Assembly (NCBI GenBank): GCA_963829965.1
Contig: CAWHLK010000023.1
Coordinates: 124,001-188,000, forward strand
DNA: 64,000 bases
From: DASXZH01 sp963829965
GTDB lineage: Bacteria; Armatimonadota; Fimbriimonadia; Fimbriimonadales; Fimbriimonadaceae
Direction: 5' to 3'
Below the pieces are notes generated by a model. It saw only the letters and a program-made list of their open reading frames with translations, ran no database searches and was not told the DNA's origin. The translations under genes were made by a program, and so were the position numbers. This document shows positions 44,888 to 54,191 of the stretch, piece after piece; within the stretch, counting starts at the first letter, position 1, and each line of letters starts with the position of its first letter.

Positions 44888-46288
44888 CTACGTCGTCTTC
44901 TTCCCCGAATCCAAGTTCATCACGGTTCCAATCAGAGTCTTCTCCGCACTTCCCTGGTCACCGGATTGAATGGCGCGAAGCGCCATCGTCACTTCTTGGG
45001 CTTCGCTAGTACGACCCTCGTTCAAAAGCAGCATCTGCGTCTTTTGCAGTTCTGCAACCGCGGTCGCGGTGGTGATCTGGTTGGTCTTTAGTCCCATGAT
45101 GGTCTTCTCGACCAGCCTGGACGCCTGCTGGATGTCGGCCGCCTGCCTTACTCTTGGGTTCACGGGAAGGGAATAGCGGGCGCTGTCCGCTGTGAACTCC
45201 ATGATGAAATCGAGATCGATAATCTCCTGCTTGCCTGACACTCCATCGTCATATGTCAGCTTGCCTGCAGCGACGCGATAGAAGCCGAGGGGGTGGTTGG
45301 CGAAATCAAAATCCAAAACTTGTTGTAGGGTTGAGCCCCGCTCTAGATCCGCTAACGCGTAATTGAACTCGCTCGGTGAAACCGGTTGCGCGGTTGCGGT
45401 GTTCCGCAGGTTCACCCAGCGAGCGACCTTCAAGTTAAGCTGCAAGTTCCTGGCGATGACCGTCATCAGCTTTTCGAGCTCGGTGCGGAATATCTCGGGG
45501 ATCAACTCGGGCTGCGTGATGTAATAATAGTTTCCACCTGCCCTTTTCGCCATGCCGGCAAGAAGCTCCTCGTTGTAATCCGGGCCAAATCCTAAGAAGG
45601 TGGCCGAAATGCCTCGGCTCTTGATGTCCGAGGCAAGTCCGGTTAATGCGTTGAAATCCTTGATGCCTGCCGTTGGGTCGCCATCGGTGAGCACGATCAT
45701 TCGGGTGGCGCGTCCCGGATCATTAACTTGCGAAATGTGTTGCGCCGCTAGCGAGATGCCACCGTGGAGGTTCGTTGTGTTCCCCGGCATGATGCGGGCG
45801 ATGCCGTCTTTGATCGCCTGTCGGTTCGTTACCCTCTGTGGAGGCATGAGCGTATCGACCATTTCCTCGAATGTGACGATGCTGAGTACATCGTCCGGGC
45901 CGAGGAGGTCGACGACGTAAGCGCAAGCCTGCTTCACGTACTCCAGTGGGGGGCCTTCCATGGAGCCGGACCGGTCGATGACTAAAGCAAGGTTGAGCGG
46001 CGTCCGCGCCGCACCGGACATCATTCCACCGCCAACACTTCCCGCTGCAACAAAGTCGATCAAGAACTGCTCGCGCGCCGGGCCGTTTGCCATGGTCGCC
46101 TCTCGGCTTGCGATCACTTCCGCCATCAGGCCCTTACCGCCGGGGTTGAAGGCGTTGATATTCATCGCCTGCGTTGCCAATGGGTCCATCGCGGCATTCA
46201 CCGCCATCATTTGAGTGCGCATGGGATCGAGGCCGGGCGCGCCCGTGAGCATGGTCTTGTTGGGGTCGATTCGTTGAGTGGGGTCCAT
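44888..46288 (-). CDS. von Willebrand factor A domain protein
   Basis: The 466-residue protein has a VWA domain at about residues 100-280 with the MIDAS motif DRSGSMEGPP and VLTDGDPTAGI. Helical/beta segments follow (VTWALRAIQSGDQ-type end). The N-terminal 90 residues are low complexity and Met/Asn-rich, with no signal peptide, so it is probably cytoplasmic. It follows two FHA-domain genes with a six-base gap, suggesting an operon in which the VWA and FHA proteins interact. No Ser/Thr kinase or phosphatase is next to it. Confidence 0.85.
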   Translation of the reverse strand: MDPTQRIDPNKTMLTGAPGLDPMRTQMMAVNAAMDPLATQAMNINAFNPGGKGLMAEVIASREATMANGPAREQFLIDFVAAGSVGGGMMSGAARTPLNLALVIDRSGSMEGPPLEYVKQACAYVVDLLGPDDVLSIVTFEEMVDTLMPPQRVTNRQAIKDGIARIMPGNTTNLHGGISLAAQHISQVNDPGRATRMIVLTDGDPTAGIKDFNALTGLASDIKSRGISATFLGFGPDYNEELLAGMAKRAGGNYYYITQPELIPEIFRTELEKLMTVIARNLQLNLKVARWVNLRNTATAQPVSPSEFNYALADLERGSTLQQVLDFDFANHPLGFYRVAAGKLTYDDGVSGKQEIIDLDFIMEFTADSARYSLPVNPRVRQAADIQQASRLVEKTIMGLKTNQITTATAVAELQKTQMLLLNEGRTSEAQEVTMALRAIQSGDQGSAEKTLIGTVMNLDSGKKTT

Positions 46289-46294
46289 AAATTG

Positions 46295-47713
46295 TTACTC
46301 GACTCGAAAGGTGGTAATCCCTATTCTGACAGTGTCTCCTTTTGAGAGTGTGGCGGCTTGAACCGGCTGGTCGTTCACGAAGGTGCCGTTGGTCGAGCCA
46401 AGGTCGGAAAGAATGATGCCGCCCGCAGTCGCGCTAACGCTTGCGTGTTTTCTCGACGCGTGGGTATCGAAACCGAGGGCGATGCCGCTGCCTTCGCGTC
46501 CCACTTCAAGACTGCCGCCAATGGGGAACCGCTGGCCGGTCAAAGGTCCGGTTATCGCCACCAGCACCGGCGCGCCTGCTTGAGCGACCGGCATAGGCGC
46601 GGAGACCGGTTGAGGATAGGTCATCTGTGTAGGGACGGATGGGCTTGGCGGGACGTTCGGAATCCCAATCCCCGGGGCGGGGCCTGCTGGCGCAGGCTGG
46701 TAGGAAGCGAGCCCGACCGGCGCGCCGGACGCCTGCCCTGTAACCGCGTAATGCTGTTGCGCGCGCAGCATCTCCCCCGCATTAATGGGGGCTTGCCCTT
46801 GCTTCATGAGGAACTGCAGGTTGTATCCGCCGATCTGGATCGTTGCGCCGTGGAAGAGGGGGACTTGGGTGATTCTTTGGCCGTTGAGATAGGTTCCCGA
46901 AGGAGTGTTTTCATCGGTCAGGATATATTGATCTCCTTGCTTTGCAATCGTCGCATGCCTTGGCTGGACGGCCGAATCGCCAAAAAGCGGAACCTGACAC
47001 ATTTCGCCTCGCCCGATTACGGTCAGCGGACCATCTACAAACCACTCCCTACCCTCGTTTCTGCCGAGGCTCAGCCTTAGCCAAGCGGTCTTGGCGTAGT
47101 TCTCCACCAAGCCGACAAACAGCCCAACACCGGCGCCGAGAAGGATACAGTAGGCAGCGCGGCCGAAAATCCCGACCTCGTCACCGCCACCGCGCATGCT
47201 CAGTACCATGCCGCCAAGCAAGGAACTGATAGGATCGAAGAGCAAGGCGCCGATGGCGCCACCGATGAGGCCCCCCACTGCTCCCATGATTGCCCGGCGC
47301 AGGTTGAGAGAACTTGCGCCAATACCGAAGCCCAAGCAAACACCCACCGGCGTCAGAGCGAGGGCGCGGATCGGCATCCGGATGAACATTGGACCATCAC
47401 TTGCTAGGATCTCGCCGCCATGAAAAGGTGCGATGAGGGCCATGCCTATTCGCGATCCGATATTGACGCCAACCCAGCCGAACAGCGCCCCCAGCGCGGC
47501 CCCTCTGAGCAGATGCATTTTGCTGCCTTGCAGGTAGCCGTTGTAGCCGCCTAAAATCGCCCCTACGCTCATAGCCAGGAGCATTAAAAGCCTGTCTTCA
47601 AAGATCGGCCACGTACTGCTATGGGCATTCGTGGGAGCGGATGGCTCCATGATCATGAAGACCAGGAATCCAGCCAATGCACCGAGAACCAGTTTGATGC
47701 CAGGCTTGCCCAT
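46295..47713 (-). CDS. polytopic membrane protein with two FHA domains
   Basis: The 472-residue protein has about six short Gly-rich transmembrane segments in the first 210 residues (LGALAGFLVFMIM, GALFGWVGVNIG, GAVGGLIGGAIGALLF). FHA domain one is near residues 225-300 (VQPRHATI, NTPSGTYLNGQRI) and a Pro-rich linker precedes FHA domain two at about 395-470 (ASRKHASVS, GSTNGTFVNDQ). The FHA domains should bind phosphothreonine peptides at the cytoplasmic face. It lies between a third FHA gene and the VWA gene. Confidence 0.88.
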   Translation of the reverse strand: MGKPGIKLVLGALAGFLVFMIMEPSAPTNAHSSTWPIFEDRLLMLLAMSVGAILGGYNGYLQGSKMHLLRGAALGALFGWVGVNIGSRIGMALIAPFHGGEILASDGPMFIRMPIRALALTPVGVCLGFGIGASSLNLRRAIMGAVGGLIGGAIGALLFDPISSLLGGMVLSMRGGGDEVGIFGRAAYCILLGAGVGLFVGLVENYAKTAWLRLSLGRNEGREWFVDGPLTVIGRGEMCQVPLFGDSAVQPRHATIAKQGDQYILTDENTPSGTYLNGQRITQVPLFHGATIQIGGYNLQFLMKQGQAPINAGEMLRAQQHYAVTGQASGAPVGLASYQPAPAGPAPGIGIPNVPPSPSVPTQMTYPQPVSAPMPVAQAGAPVLVAITGPLTGQRFPIGGSLEVGREGSGIALGFDTHASRKHASVSATAGGIILSDLGSTNGTFVNDQPVQAATLSKGDTVRIGITTFRVE

Positions 47714-47716
47714 GAT

Positions 47717-48993
47717 TTATCCTTCGTAACGAAACCGAATTGCGCCGAACTGTACGCTGTCGCCCGGGTGAAGAGGCGTATCCGTGGCCACCTTGTTACC
47801 GTTCACGAACGTTCCGTTCGTGCTTCCAAGATCGCGAACGATCACCTTATTGCCAGTTCGAACGACTTCGGCGTGTCGCCGCGACAACGAGTTCTCCGAA
47901 GGGAAACTCAGCGGCACGGCAGCGTCCCTGCCTAAAGTCGAAGAGCCTTCCGGAAGCTGAAATACTTCGCCGTTGTCCCGTTTCAATTGCGGGGATGAAG
48001 CTATTGAAGTTGCCCCATATGCCGGCTGCGGCTGATGAACCGGCGTAAGCGGAGTTGGTGTGGCATCGGAAAGCAATATCTGTTGCACAGGTTGGGGCGC
48101 GGGCGGAGTCAGAGCCGTATTGATCGCGTTCGAAGTTGTGGGATCAAACGGGCTGTGGTCGTCTAGCGTAAGCCCAACCCTTTTTAGAGCACTCTGCGCC
48201 TTGGTGTGGTTGTTTTGCAGCCACATGTAACCGAACCAAATCACGGCAGCGGCAAATAGCACGCCGAATAGATAGACCGCGATTTGGGCAAAAGCACCAA
48301 CCTTCTTTTGTTGGGGGGTGAGCGGTCTTGGAGGCGCCGCTTCTGAACTGGAAGCCGGTGATCCCGCGGCGGTTCCCGGTCCCACCTCGCCAGAGTCCGG
48401 CGTGCCTGGCCCAACGGTTGCCACATCTCCCGTCAGAGCAACCACCAGCATGGGAACTGCCACATCGCGTTTGAGATCTACCTTGAACGACTGCTTTTGG
48501 GACTTGCTGGCTGCGCCTGAATGATAATGAACCTCAACCGCCACATCGCCCGGCTTTACATCATAGAATTCCGTTGAGCCATTCGAGCTGGTGTCGATCA
48601 GACCGTTCTGGGAGTGTGATCCATCGTTAAGAATCACATCTGCGACTTGCACTGCCTTGCGGTCGTGCTCGACGCTTAGACCTTGAGTTCGCCGATAGTT
48701 TTAAAGTCGGAGTCTTTAACAAGCCAGCCCTTGCTGGCATCGCCAAGTTTCTTTTCAGCAAGATTTCCCGAGGCAGTGTCCAAAACGTAAATGGTGCCGC
48801 TGGTCGGGGCCGAACTGGTGTCCAAATCGTAGCTCTTCGTATCCCACTTGGCGGCAGAATCGGGCGCCGCGGAAGGTTGAGAGGCAACCCAACCGATACG
48901 GGGTCCGCCGGATTCAAATTCAAGGTGGACTTTGCTCTGGCCCAGAAGCAGGGCCGGTATCCATATGAGAAAAAGGGTCAGGATTCGTCGCAC
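47717..48993 (-). CDS. single-pass FHA-domain protein, frameshifted as read
   Basis: Two open frames join into about 425 residues. The start is GTG at 48993, giving a signal-like N-terminus (RRILTLFLIWIPALLLG). The extracytoplasmic part continues over the break (GELKVLSVEHDRKAVQVADV) when one base is restored near 48678. A transmembrane helix follows (IAVYLFGVLFAAAVIWFGYM), then a linker and a cytoplasmic FHA domain with SLSRRHAEV and GSTNGTFVNGN. It starts inside the end of nnrD and precedes the double-FHA gene by three bases. It could relay an external signal to the FHA/VWA group. Confidence 0.78.
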
Positions 48994-50531
48994 TTTGAAA
49001 CTATTCTCGCTCGTGCCTTTGGAAGTGCGTTCGCCAAATCGATGGCTGTATAGCCGATCGGCCCGATTTCGTCCGCGCAGATGTCCCCGGCCGCTCCATG
49101 CCAGTAGGTGCCGCAACTTGCCGCGTAATAGCCGGGCAAATCTTGACCAAGCAGCGTGACGATTACGCCGCTGAGCACGTCGCCCATGCCGCCGGATGCC
49201 ATACCCGCGTTGCCCGTACAGTTCACGAGCATCGGTTGGAATCTCTCGCCGACGATGGTGTAGGGACCTTTTAAAAGCACTGTTTTATCTAAGACCTCCA
49301 CTGCCTGCCTAACGGTTCGAAACCGGTCGGCCTGTATTTCTGCTACGCTCGAATGCAGCAGACGGCTCATTTCGCCGGGGTGGGGGGTGAGCACGCAATC
49401 CGTTTTGGGCAACGGGACGCCTTGAGACACCGCGTTTAGGGCATCCGCGTCAATGCAGCAGGCGCATTGCCAGTCGCTCCAGACCTTGGCAAGAAAATCA
49501 AGGATCGGCTCTTCGTGGGTCATGCCGGGGCCGAAAACCGCGCTGTGGAATTGGGCTTGCCTATCGAGCAGTATCCTGGCGGCGTCGGCGCTGATCACGC
49601 CGTCCCGTTCTGGGAGTGGAAACAACAGCGCCTCAGGAACGTGGGCAGCAACCGCGCGGCACACTGACTCGATCGCGGCAACCGTGACAAGTCCCACTCC
49701 GGCCCTCAGCGCAGCTTTTGCCGCCAAAGAAGCCGCTCCTGGCATTCGCGCACTGCCGGCGACGATAAGAACTGAGCCGTTATCTCCTTTGTTGCTGGCG
49801 CGAAGGCGCTCGGGAAGAAGACAGCCGATCCAATCCACGTCCAGCAGCTTGGCCTCCGTGGGTTCCAAGAGGAGGTCAGGCGGGAAGCCAATGTCGGCAA
49901 CTGTCCAATAGCCGCAGTGCTCCAAACCGATGCCCTGAAATAGAAAAGGCTTCGGCAAACCAAAAGTGACTGTCCGAAGCGCCCAGATGCTTTCGCCAAG
50001 CTCTTCCCCGGTATCGCAATGGATACCGCTCGGAACATCGACCGCGATCACGGGGACGCCGGCACGGTTGGTGGCTTGAATCGCCTCTTTGACTTTGCCC
50101 TTTACTTCGCCCTTTGCGCCGGTTCCGAGGAGAGCGTCGACGATGAGGTCTCGGCAGCTGAGATGCTCCAACTTGATCGTCCAGCGCGTGTCGTCTGCAA
50201 AAATCGGCTCGATGCCCTGAGCACGGGCGATCGCCATTTGGTCGTGGGCCTCTTTAATCAGGTCGCTTTCGTCCGCGGCTACGAGGCATCTTACGTCGAA
50301 GCCTGCCTCCAGAGCCAGCCGTGCAACCACAAAACCATCGCCGCCGTTGTTGCCTTTGCCGCACAGGACGGATATCTTGCCCCCGAGCGGAAGGAACTCC
50401 TTGACCGCGTGAAAAACCGCCATACCGGCGCGCTCCATCAAGACGCTAGATGGGATCCCGAAATTTTGCCGTCGTCTGGCGATCAATTTCCTTGCTTTGG
50501 TCAGACGATGCGATCCACATAATTTCACCAA
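48978..50531 (-). CDS. nnrD: bifunctional NAD(P)H-hydrate epimerase/dehydratase
   Basis: The 517-residue protein repairs damaged NAD(P)HX in the cytoplasm. The N-terminal YjeF/NnrE domain (about 1-215) has LCGKGNNGGDGFVVARLA and VDVPSGIHCDTGE. The C-terminal ribokinase-like NnrD domain has VFGPGMTHEEPI, LTPHPGEMSRLL and NCTGNAGMASGGMGDVLSG. It begins with TTG (50531) or GTG (50528) and its end overlaps the FHA gene. Confidence 0.95.
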   Translation of the reverse strand: MVKLCGSHRLTKARKLIARRRQNFGIPSSVLMERAGMAVFHAVKEFLPLGGKISVLCGKGNNGGDGFVVARLALEAGFDVRCLVAADESDLIKEAHDQMAIARAQGIEPIFADDTRWTIKLEHLSCRDLIVDALLGTGAKGEVKGKVKEAIQATNRAGVPVIAVDVPSGIHCDTGEELGESIWALRTVTFGLPKPFLFQGIGLEHCGYWTVADIGFPPDLLLEPTEAKLLDVDWIGCLLPERLRASNKGDNGSVLIVAGSARMPGAASLAAKAALRAGVGLVTVAAIESVCRAVAAHVPEALLFPLPERDGVISADAARILLDRQAQFHSAVFGPGMTHEEPILDFLAKVWSDWQCACCIDADALNAVSQGVPLPKTDCVLTPHPGEMSRLLHSSVAEIQADRFRTVRQAVEVLDKTVLLKGPYTIVGERFQPMLVNCTGNAGMASGGMGDVLSGVIVTLLGQDLPGYYAASCGTYWHGAAGDICADEIGPIGYTAIDLANALPKARARIVSKCDES

Positions 50532-50616
50532 GACTTAAGGGACCACAAGGGCATGCAAGTCATCAACCGCATTGATACCTTAACACACGCCATGATGCAA
50601 TCTACGAGTCTTCAGG

Positions 50617-51121
50617 CTATGGCATTACCGTCCGAGCCCACGCGAACTTGATAGGTCCGCCGCAATTGTTATGTACATAGCGACTACGCTTGGGGAGTTT
50701 GCGGGACCGCATCAAAAGTGCGCCGCATTTTTGGCACTGGTAGGCAACCTCCTGCCGGCTCGCATTTCGTTGAACTTCGTAGTTATGCCGCACCTTTGGT
50801 GGGCGCCGAGGTCGGTCATGGCCTGCTTCCATGGAGGGCCGTGGCCAACGCCCTTCCTGCCGTACCGAACATAGGCAAGCAGGTGAGCGTACTCGTGAAC
50901 GAGCGTGTCTCGGAGTTGCTGTTCGTTCGTGATGACGGTTCGACTCAAACCGATCGTGCCGATGCGGTAATAGGCCATGCCCGCTGAAACCCTGTATCCA
51001 CGCCAAACAATCTGAGGCACATAGCCAAGCGGGTGGGATTCGCAAAGCTCACCAAGAATGAGTTCGGCGAGTTGGGGAAGAGACGCGTTTTCCAGACCAA
51101 TAATTTTACTCGGTTGGACAT
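50617..51121 (-). CDS. SprT-like zinc metalloprotein, frameshifted as read
   Basis: About 168 residues after correction. It has the zincin motif VHEYAHLLAY, with a further downstream His in GVGHGPPWKQ, and a zinc ribbon CQKCG with NNCGG near the C-terminus, as in SprT/Spartan-type proteins. Two breaks are seen, both explained by one missing base in a short run. The first is in the TTTT at 51104-51107, giving RVKIIGLENASLPQL; the second is near 50798, giving LGAHPKVRHNYEV. The ATG at 51121 follows the stop of the upstream secreted-protein gene directly. Confidence 0.8.
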
Positions 51122-51634
51122 CTACTCGTTGTGGATCGCATTGATAAGCAAATCCTCGAGTTCATTCCAATCATTCGCTGGGATTTGGCTTTGGACCACC
51201 CAGTCATTGGAGGAGTTGCCGGTTTCCGATATCCAAGCGCTGTAGACCAGCTTGCCTTGAACTGCGACCAGTGTTGGCGCGCCCGAGGGCGAATAGCCTC
51301 TCCACACTCTATTTCCGATCTTGCGGCCGGAGTAGCTGCCCAGTAACATGCGTCCGTTTAGCCCCATCGTAGGCCAACCGGTTGTACAGTCGCTAACGGC
51401 CGTTTCGGTTGAGCCCGCGGACCAGAACTGGACGCCGAACTGGACGCCGTCTGCGATTCTTGCCGCAACCCAACTGCCGCCGTTTCCTAACTGCCGGTGC
51501 GTCACCTGCAGGTCCTGGAAGCTCCTGTCCCTGGGCAAGCCGTCGTGGTTTATAGTGATGGTTTTTGCTTCGGAAATTGACCCTAAAAGGGTCAGTGCGG
51601 CCAGATATCCGATTGTTAGACCTGTTGTCTTCAT
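51122..51634 (-). CDS. secreted hypothetical protein
   Basis: The 170-residue protein has a signal peptide (MKTTGLTIGYLAALTLLGS) and a beta-rich mature part (NHDGLPRDRSFQDLQ, LGSYSGRKIGNRVWRGYSPSG). No family is recognised. It is upstream of the SprT-like gene on the same strand with adjacent stop and start. Confidence 0.65.
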   Translation of the reverse strand: MKTTGLTIGYLAALTLLGSISEAKTITINHDGLPRDRSFQDLQVTHRQLGNGGSWVAARIADGVQFGVQFWSAGSTETAVSDCTTGWPTMGLNGRMLLGSYSGRKIGNRVWRGYSPSGAPTLVAVQGKLVYSAWISETGNSSNDWVVQSQIPANDWNELEDLLINAIHNE

Positions 51635-51742
51635 GCTCTTGATCTCAGCTTATATTGATTTACGCATGTGGGAGAAGCATGTGACACCAACCGATTGCCG
51701 ATAGTCCCACCTCCACATCAACCTCGCTTACAATTGATTTTG

Positions 51743-52189
51743 ATGGCCCCTGATCAACTGGTCACGGTCAAGGAACCGCATCCACTTCGGGACGCGGTTC
51801 GCAAATATCTCTCCGATAATGCTGGATGGCGGGCGGAGGATCGGGACCTCGTTTGGAGCCACAGGTACGTTGTCGCCAAGTTGGCCATGTTAGCCGGCAA
51901 AACGATGTATTTCTCCGATCTCGAGGCACAGGTTCGGGATGCCCTTGTGGAGGCTATAGCCGACCAAATACGGAAGCTGACTCCAGAACTCATCGCGGCG
52001 AAAATGTGCGATGCGCTGCCTTCGCCAGTTTTGGAACCTGTTGCTATCGAGTCCCTTCCCGCCACAGATCCTGCGCCTGCCGCCGAATCAAATGGCTATG
52101 ATCGGACCGAGCAGGAGGATTGGGAAGCAAAGATAGAAGCAGATGAGACCGATGATGTAGCCAACGTGGAAGACCATGGAACCGGGTAG
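51743..52189 (+). CDS. hypothetical protein upstream of dnaK
   Basis: Read from the ATG at 51743 the product is about 148 residues; the longer frame from 51668 has a Pro/His-rich start that looks non-coding. The first 90 residues are helical (LRDAVRKYLSDNAGWRAEDRDL, VRDALVEAIADQIRKLTPE) and the last 55 are acidic. It precedes dnaK by 82 bases on the same strand. I recognise no family. Confidence 0.55.
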   Translation: MAPDQLVTVKEPHPLRDAVRKYLSDNAGWRAEDRDLVWSHRYVVAKLAMLAGKTMYFSDLEAQVRDALVEAIADQIRKLTPELIAAKMCDALPSPVLEPVAIESLPATDPAPAAESNGYDRTEQEDWEAKIEADETDDVANVEDHGTG

Positions 52190-52271
52190 ACTCTTTTAGC
52201 GTATATGAGTGTATGAGGCTCAAGTATCTTGCGCCGATCATTATTAGTAAAGGAGAGTTAGAGAAGGAGAT

Positions 52272-54191
52272 ATGGGAAAAACAGTAGGAATCGATTTAGG
52301 CACCACCAACTCAGTGGTAGCCGTTATGGAGGGTGGAGAGCCGGTCGTCATCAGCACGGCTGAGGGTTCTAGGACCCTGCCCAGCGTCGTTGCGTTTAAG
52401 CAGAACGGCGAGCGTTTGGTCGGGATTACTGCCAAGCGGCAGGCAGTTGTGAACCCCGAGAACACCATCTTTAGCATCAAGCGGTTTATGGGCCACAAGC
52501 TTTCCGAGGTCCAGAACGAGGCCAAGCGTGTGCCCTACAAAGTCAAGGCAGGTAAGAACGGTGAGGCGGTTGCTTCTATCCCCGCGCTCGGGAAGGATTT
52601 GACCCCGGAAGAGGTCAGCGCGATGATCTTGCAGAAACTCCGAACGGACGCCGAGGCTTATCTCGGTGAAACGGTGGACACCGCGGTCATCACCGTGCCG
52701 GCCTATTTTAACGACCTGCAACGCAACGCTACTAAGAACGCGGGCGAAATCGCGGGACTCAAAGTCCTGAGGATTATCAACGAACCTACCGCGGCTTCGC
52801 TCGCCTATGGCCTCGACAAAAAGGCGAATGAGACGATTCTCGTCTTCGACCTTGGTGGTGGAACGTTCGACGTTTCCGTCCTTGACGTTGGAGAAGGCGT
52901 TTTTGAGGTTCGATCCACCGCAGGCGACAGCCACCTTGGTGGCGACGACTACGATCAGAAGATCGTGGACTTCCTCGCGGCCGAGTTCAAGAAGGACAAC
53001 GGCATCGACCTCACCGCTCAGCGAGACGCCTTGCAGAGGCTGCGAGAAGCGGCAGAGCGCGCGAAGATCGAGCTGAGTTCGCAGGTCAGCACGGAGATCA
53101 ATCTGCCCTATATCACGGCGGTTGACAACCAGCCGCGCCACCTCAACTACACGCTCACCAGGGCTAAGTTTGAGGAGATGTGCTCGGACCTGATGGACCG
53201 GGTGAAGAAGCCGTTCAAGCAGGCGTTGGAAGATGCGAAACTCAAGCCGAATGAGATCGACGAGGTCATTCTCGTGGGTGGCTCAACGCGAATGCCGATG
53301 GTGCAGGAACTCGTGAAGCAGCTCACCGGCAAAGAGCCAAACCGCTCCGTGAACCCGGACGAAGTGGTCGCCGTTGGCGCCGCGATCCAAGCGGGCGTTT
53401 TGTCGGGCGACGTCAAGGACATCGTTCTGCTGGACGTTACTCCGTTATCGCTCGGTGTGGAAACTCAGGGTGGGATCTTCGACAAACTTGTTGATCGCAA
53501 CACGACGATTCCGCACAAGAAAAGTAGGATTTACACGACGGCATCGGACAACCAACCGGAAGTGGAGATCCACATCTTGCAGGGCGAGCGGCCGTTGGCG
53601 AAGGACAACAAGAGCCTGGGACGCTTCCACCTGAACGGGATCCCGCCATCGCCGGCGCGAGTTCCGCAGATCGAGGTCACGCTCGACATTGACGCGAATG
53701 GCATTCTGAACGTGAGCGCACAAGACAAGGCGACCGGCCAGAAGCAGACGATCACGATCACCGGAAGCGGCAACCTCAAACGAGACGATATCGACCGAAT
53801 GATCAACGAGGCGGAAATGAACGCCGAGTCCGATCGCCGGGCGCAGGAGTTGGCCGAACTCAAGAACAAGTCCGACCAGCTTTGCTACCAAGTCGAGAAG
53901 ACGCTTCGAGAGCTTGGCGACAAGGTCGAGCCTGCGGAGAAAACGCAGATCGAAGAGAAAGTCGCCGAGTTGAGAAAGGCGGTTGCGGCCGACGATGAGG
54001 ACCAGATGAACCAGGCGTTCTCTGCGCTGGAAGCGGAAAGCCATAAGCTTGCCGAGCAGCTCTATAAGGGCGCCACTGAGGCTGAAGGACATCCCGAAGG
54101 CGGCGAAGAAGTGCGAGAACCGGCAGGAACCGGCGCTCGCGGTGGTCCGAACGAGGACGTCATAGACGCCGAGTTCAAAGAAGAAAAGTAA
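52272..54191 (+). CDS. dnaK: chaperone DnaK (Hsp70)
   Basis: This 639-residue Hsp70 has an intact nucleotide-binding domain (GIDLGTTNSVVAV, VPAYFNDLQRNATKNAGEIA, VFDLGGGTFDVSVLDVG, VGGSTRMPMVQ). The substrate-binding domain follows (DVTPLSLGVETQGG) and a lid ends in DVIDAEFKEEK. A strong GAGAAGGAGAT ribosome site precedes the ATG. grpE and dnaJ are not adjacent. I saw no CIRCE element (TTAGCACTC-N9-GAGTGCTAA) in the 80-base spacer, so HrcA control is not supported. Confidence 0.98.
   Translation: MGKTVGIDLGTTNSVVAVMEGGEPVVISTAEGSRTLPSVVAFKQNGERLVGITAKRQAVVNPENTIFSIKRFMGHKLSEVQNEAKRVPYKVKAGKNGEAVASIPALGKDLTPEEVSAMILQKLRTDAEAYLGETVDTAVITVPAYFNDLQRNATKNAGEIAGLKVLRIINEPTAASLAYGLDKKANETILVFDLGGGTFDVSVLDVGEGVFEVRSTAGDSHLGGDDYDQKIVDFLAAEFKKDNGIDLTAQRDALQRLREAAERAKIELSSQVSTEINLPYITAVDNQPRHLNYTLTRAKFEEMCSDLMDRVKKPFKQALEDAKLKPNEIDEVILVGGSTRMPMVQELVKQLTGKEPNRSVNPDEVVAVGAAIQAGVLSGDVKDIVLLDVTPLSLGVETQGGIFDKLVDRNTTIPHKKSRIYTTASDNQPEVEIHILQGERPLAKDNKSLGRFHLNGIPPSPARVPQIEVTLDIDANGILNVSAQDKATGQKQTITITGSGNLKRDDIDRMINEAEMNAESDRRAQELAELKNKSDQLCYQVEKTLRELGDKVEPAEKTQIEEKVAELRKAVAADDEDQMNQAFSALEAESHKLAEQLYKGATEAEGHPEGGEEVREPAGTGARGGPNEDVIDAEFKEEK

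Noticed and set aside
52190..52271. Possible CIRCE heat-shock operator before dnaK
   Set aside because: TTAGC-like and GAGTG-like words occur but not the TTAGCACTC-N9-GAGTGCTAA palindrome, so HrcA control is not supported.
52311..53141. 276-codon minus-strand frame inside dnaK
   Set aside because: It is a codon-bias shadow of the highly conserved dnaK gene; the product has no recognisable motif.
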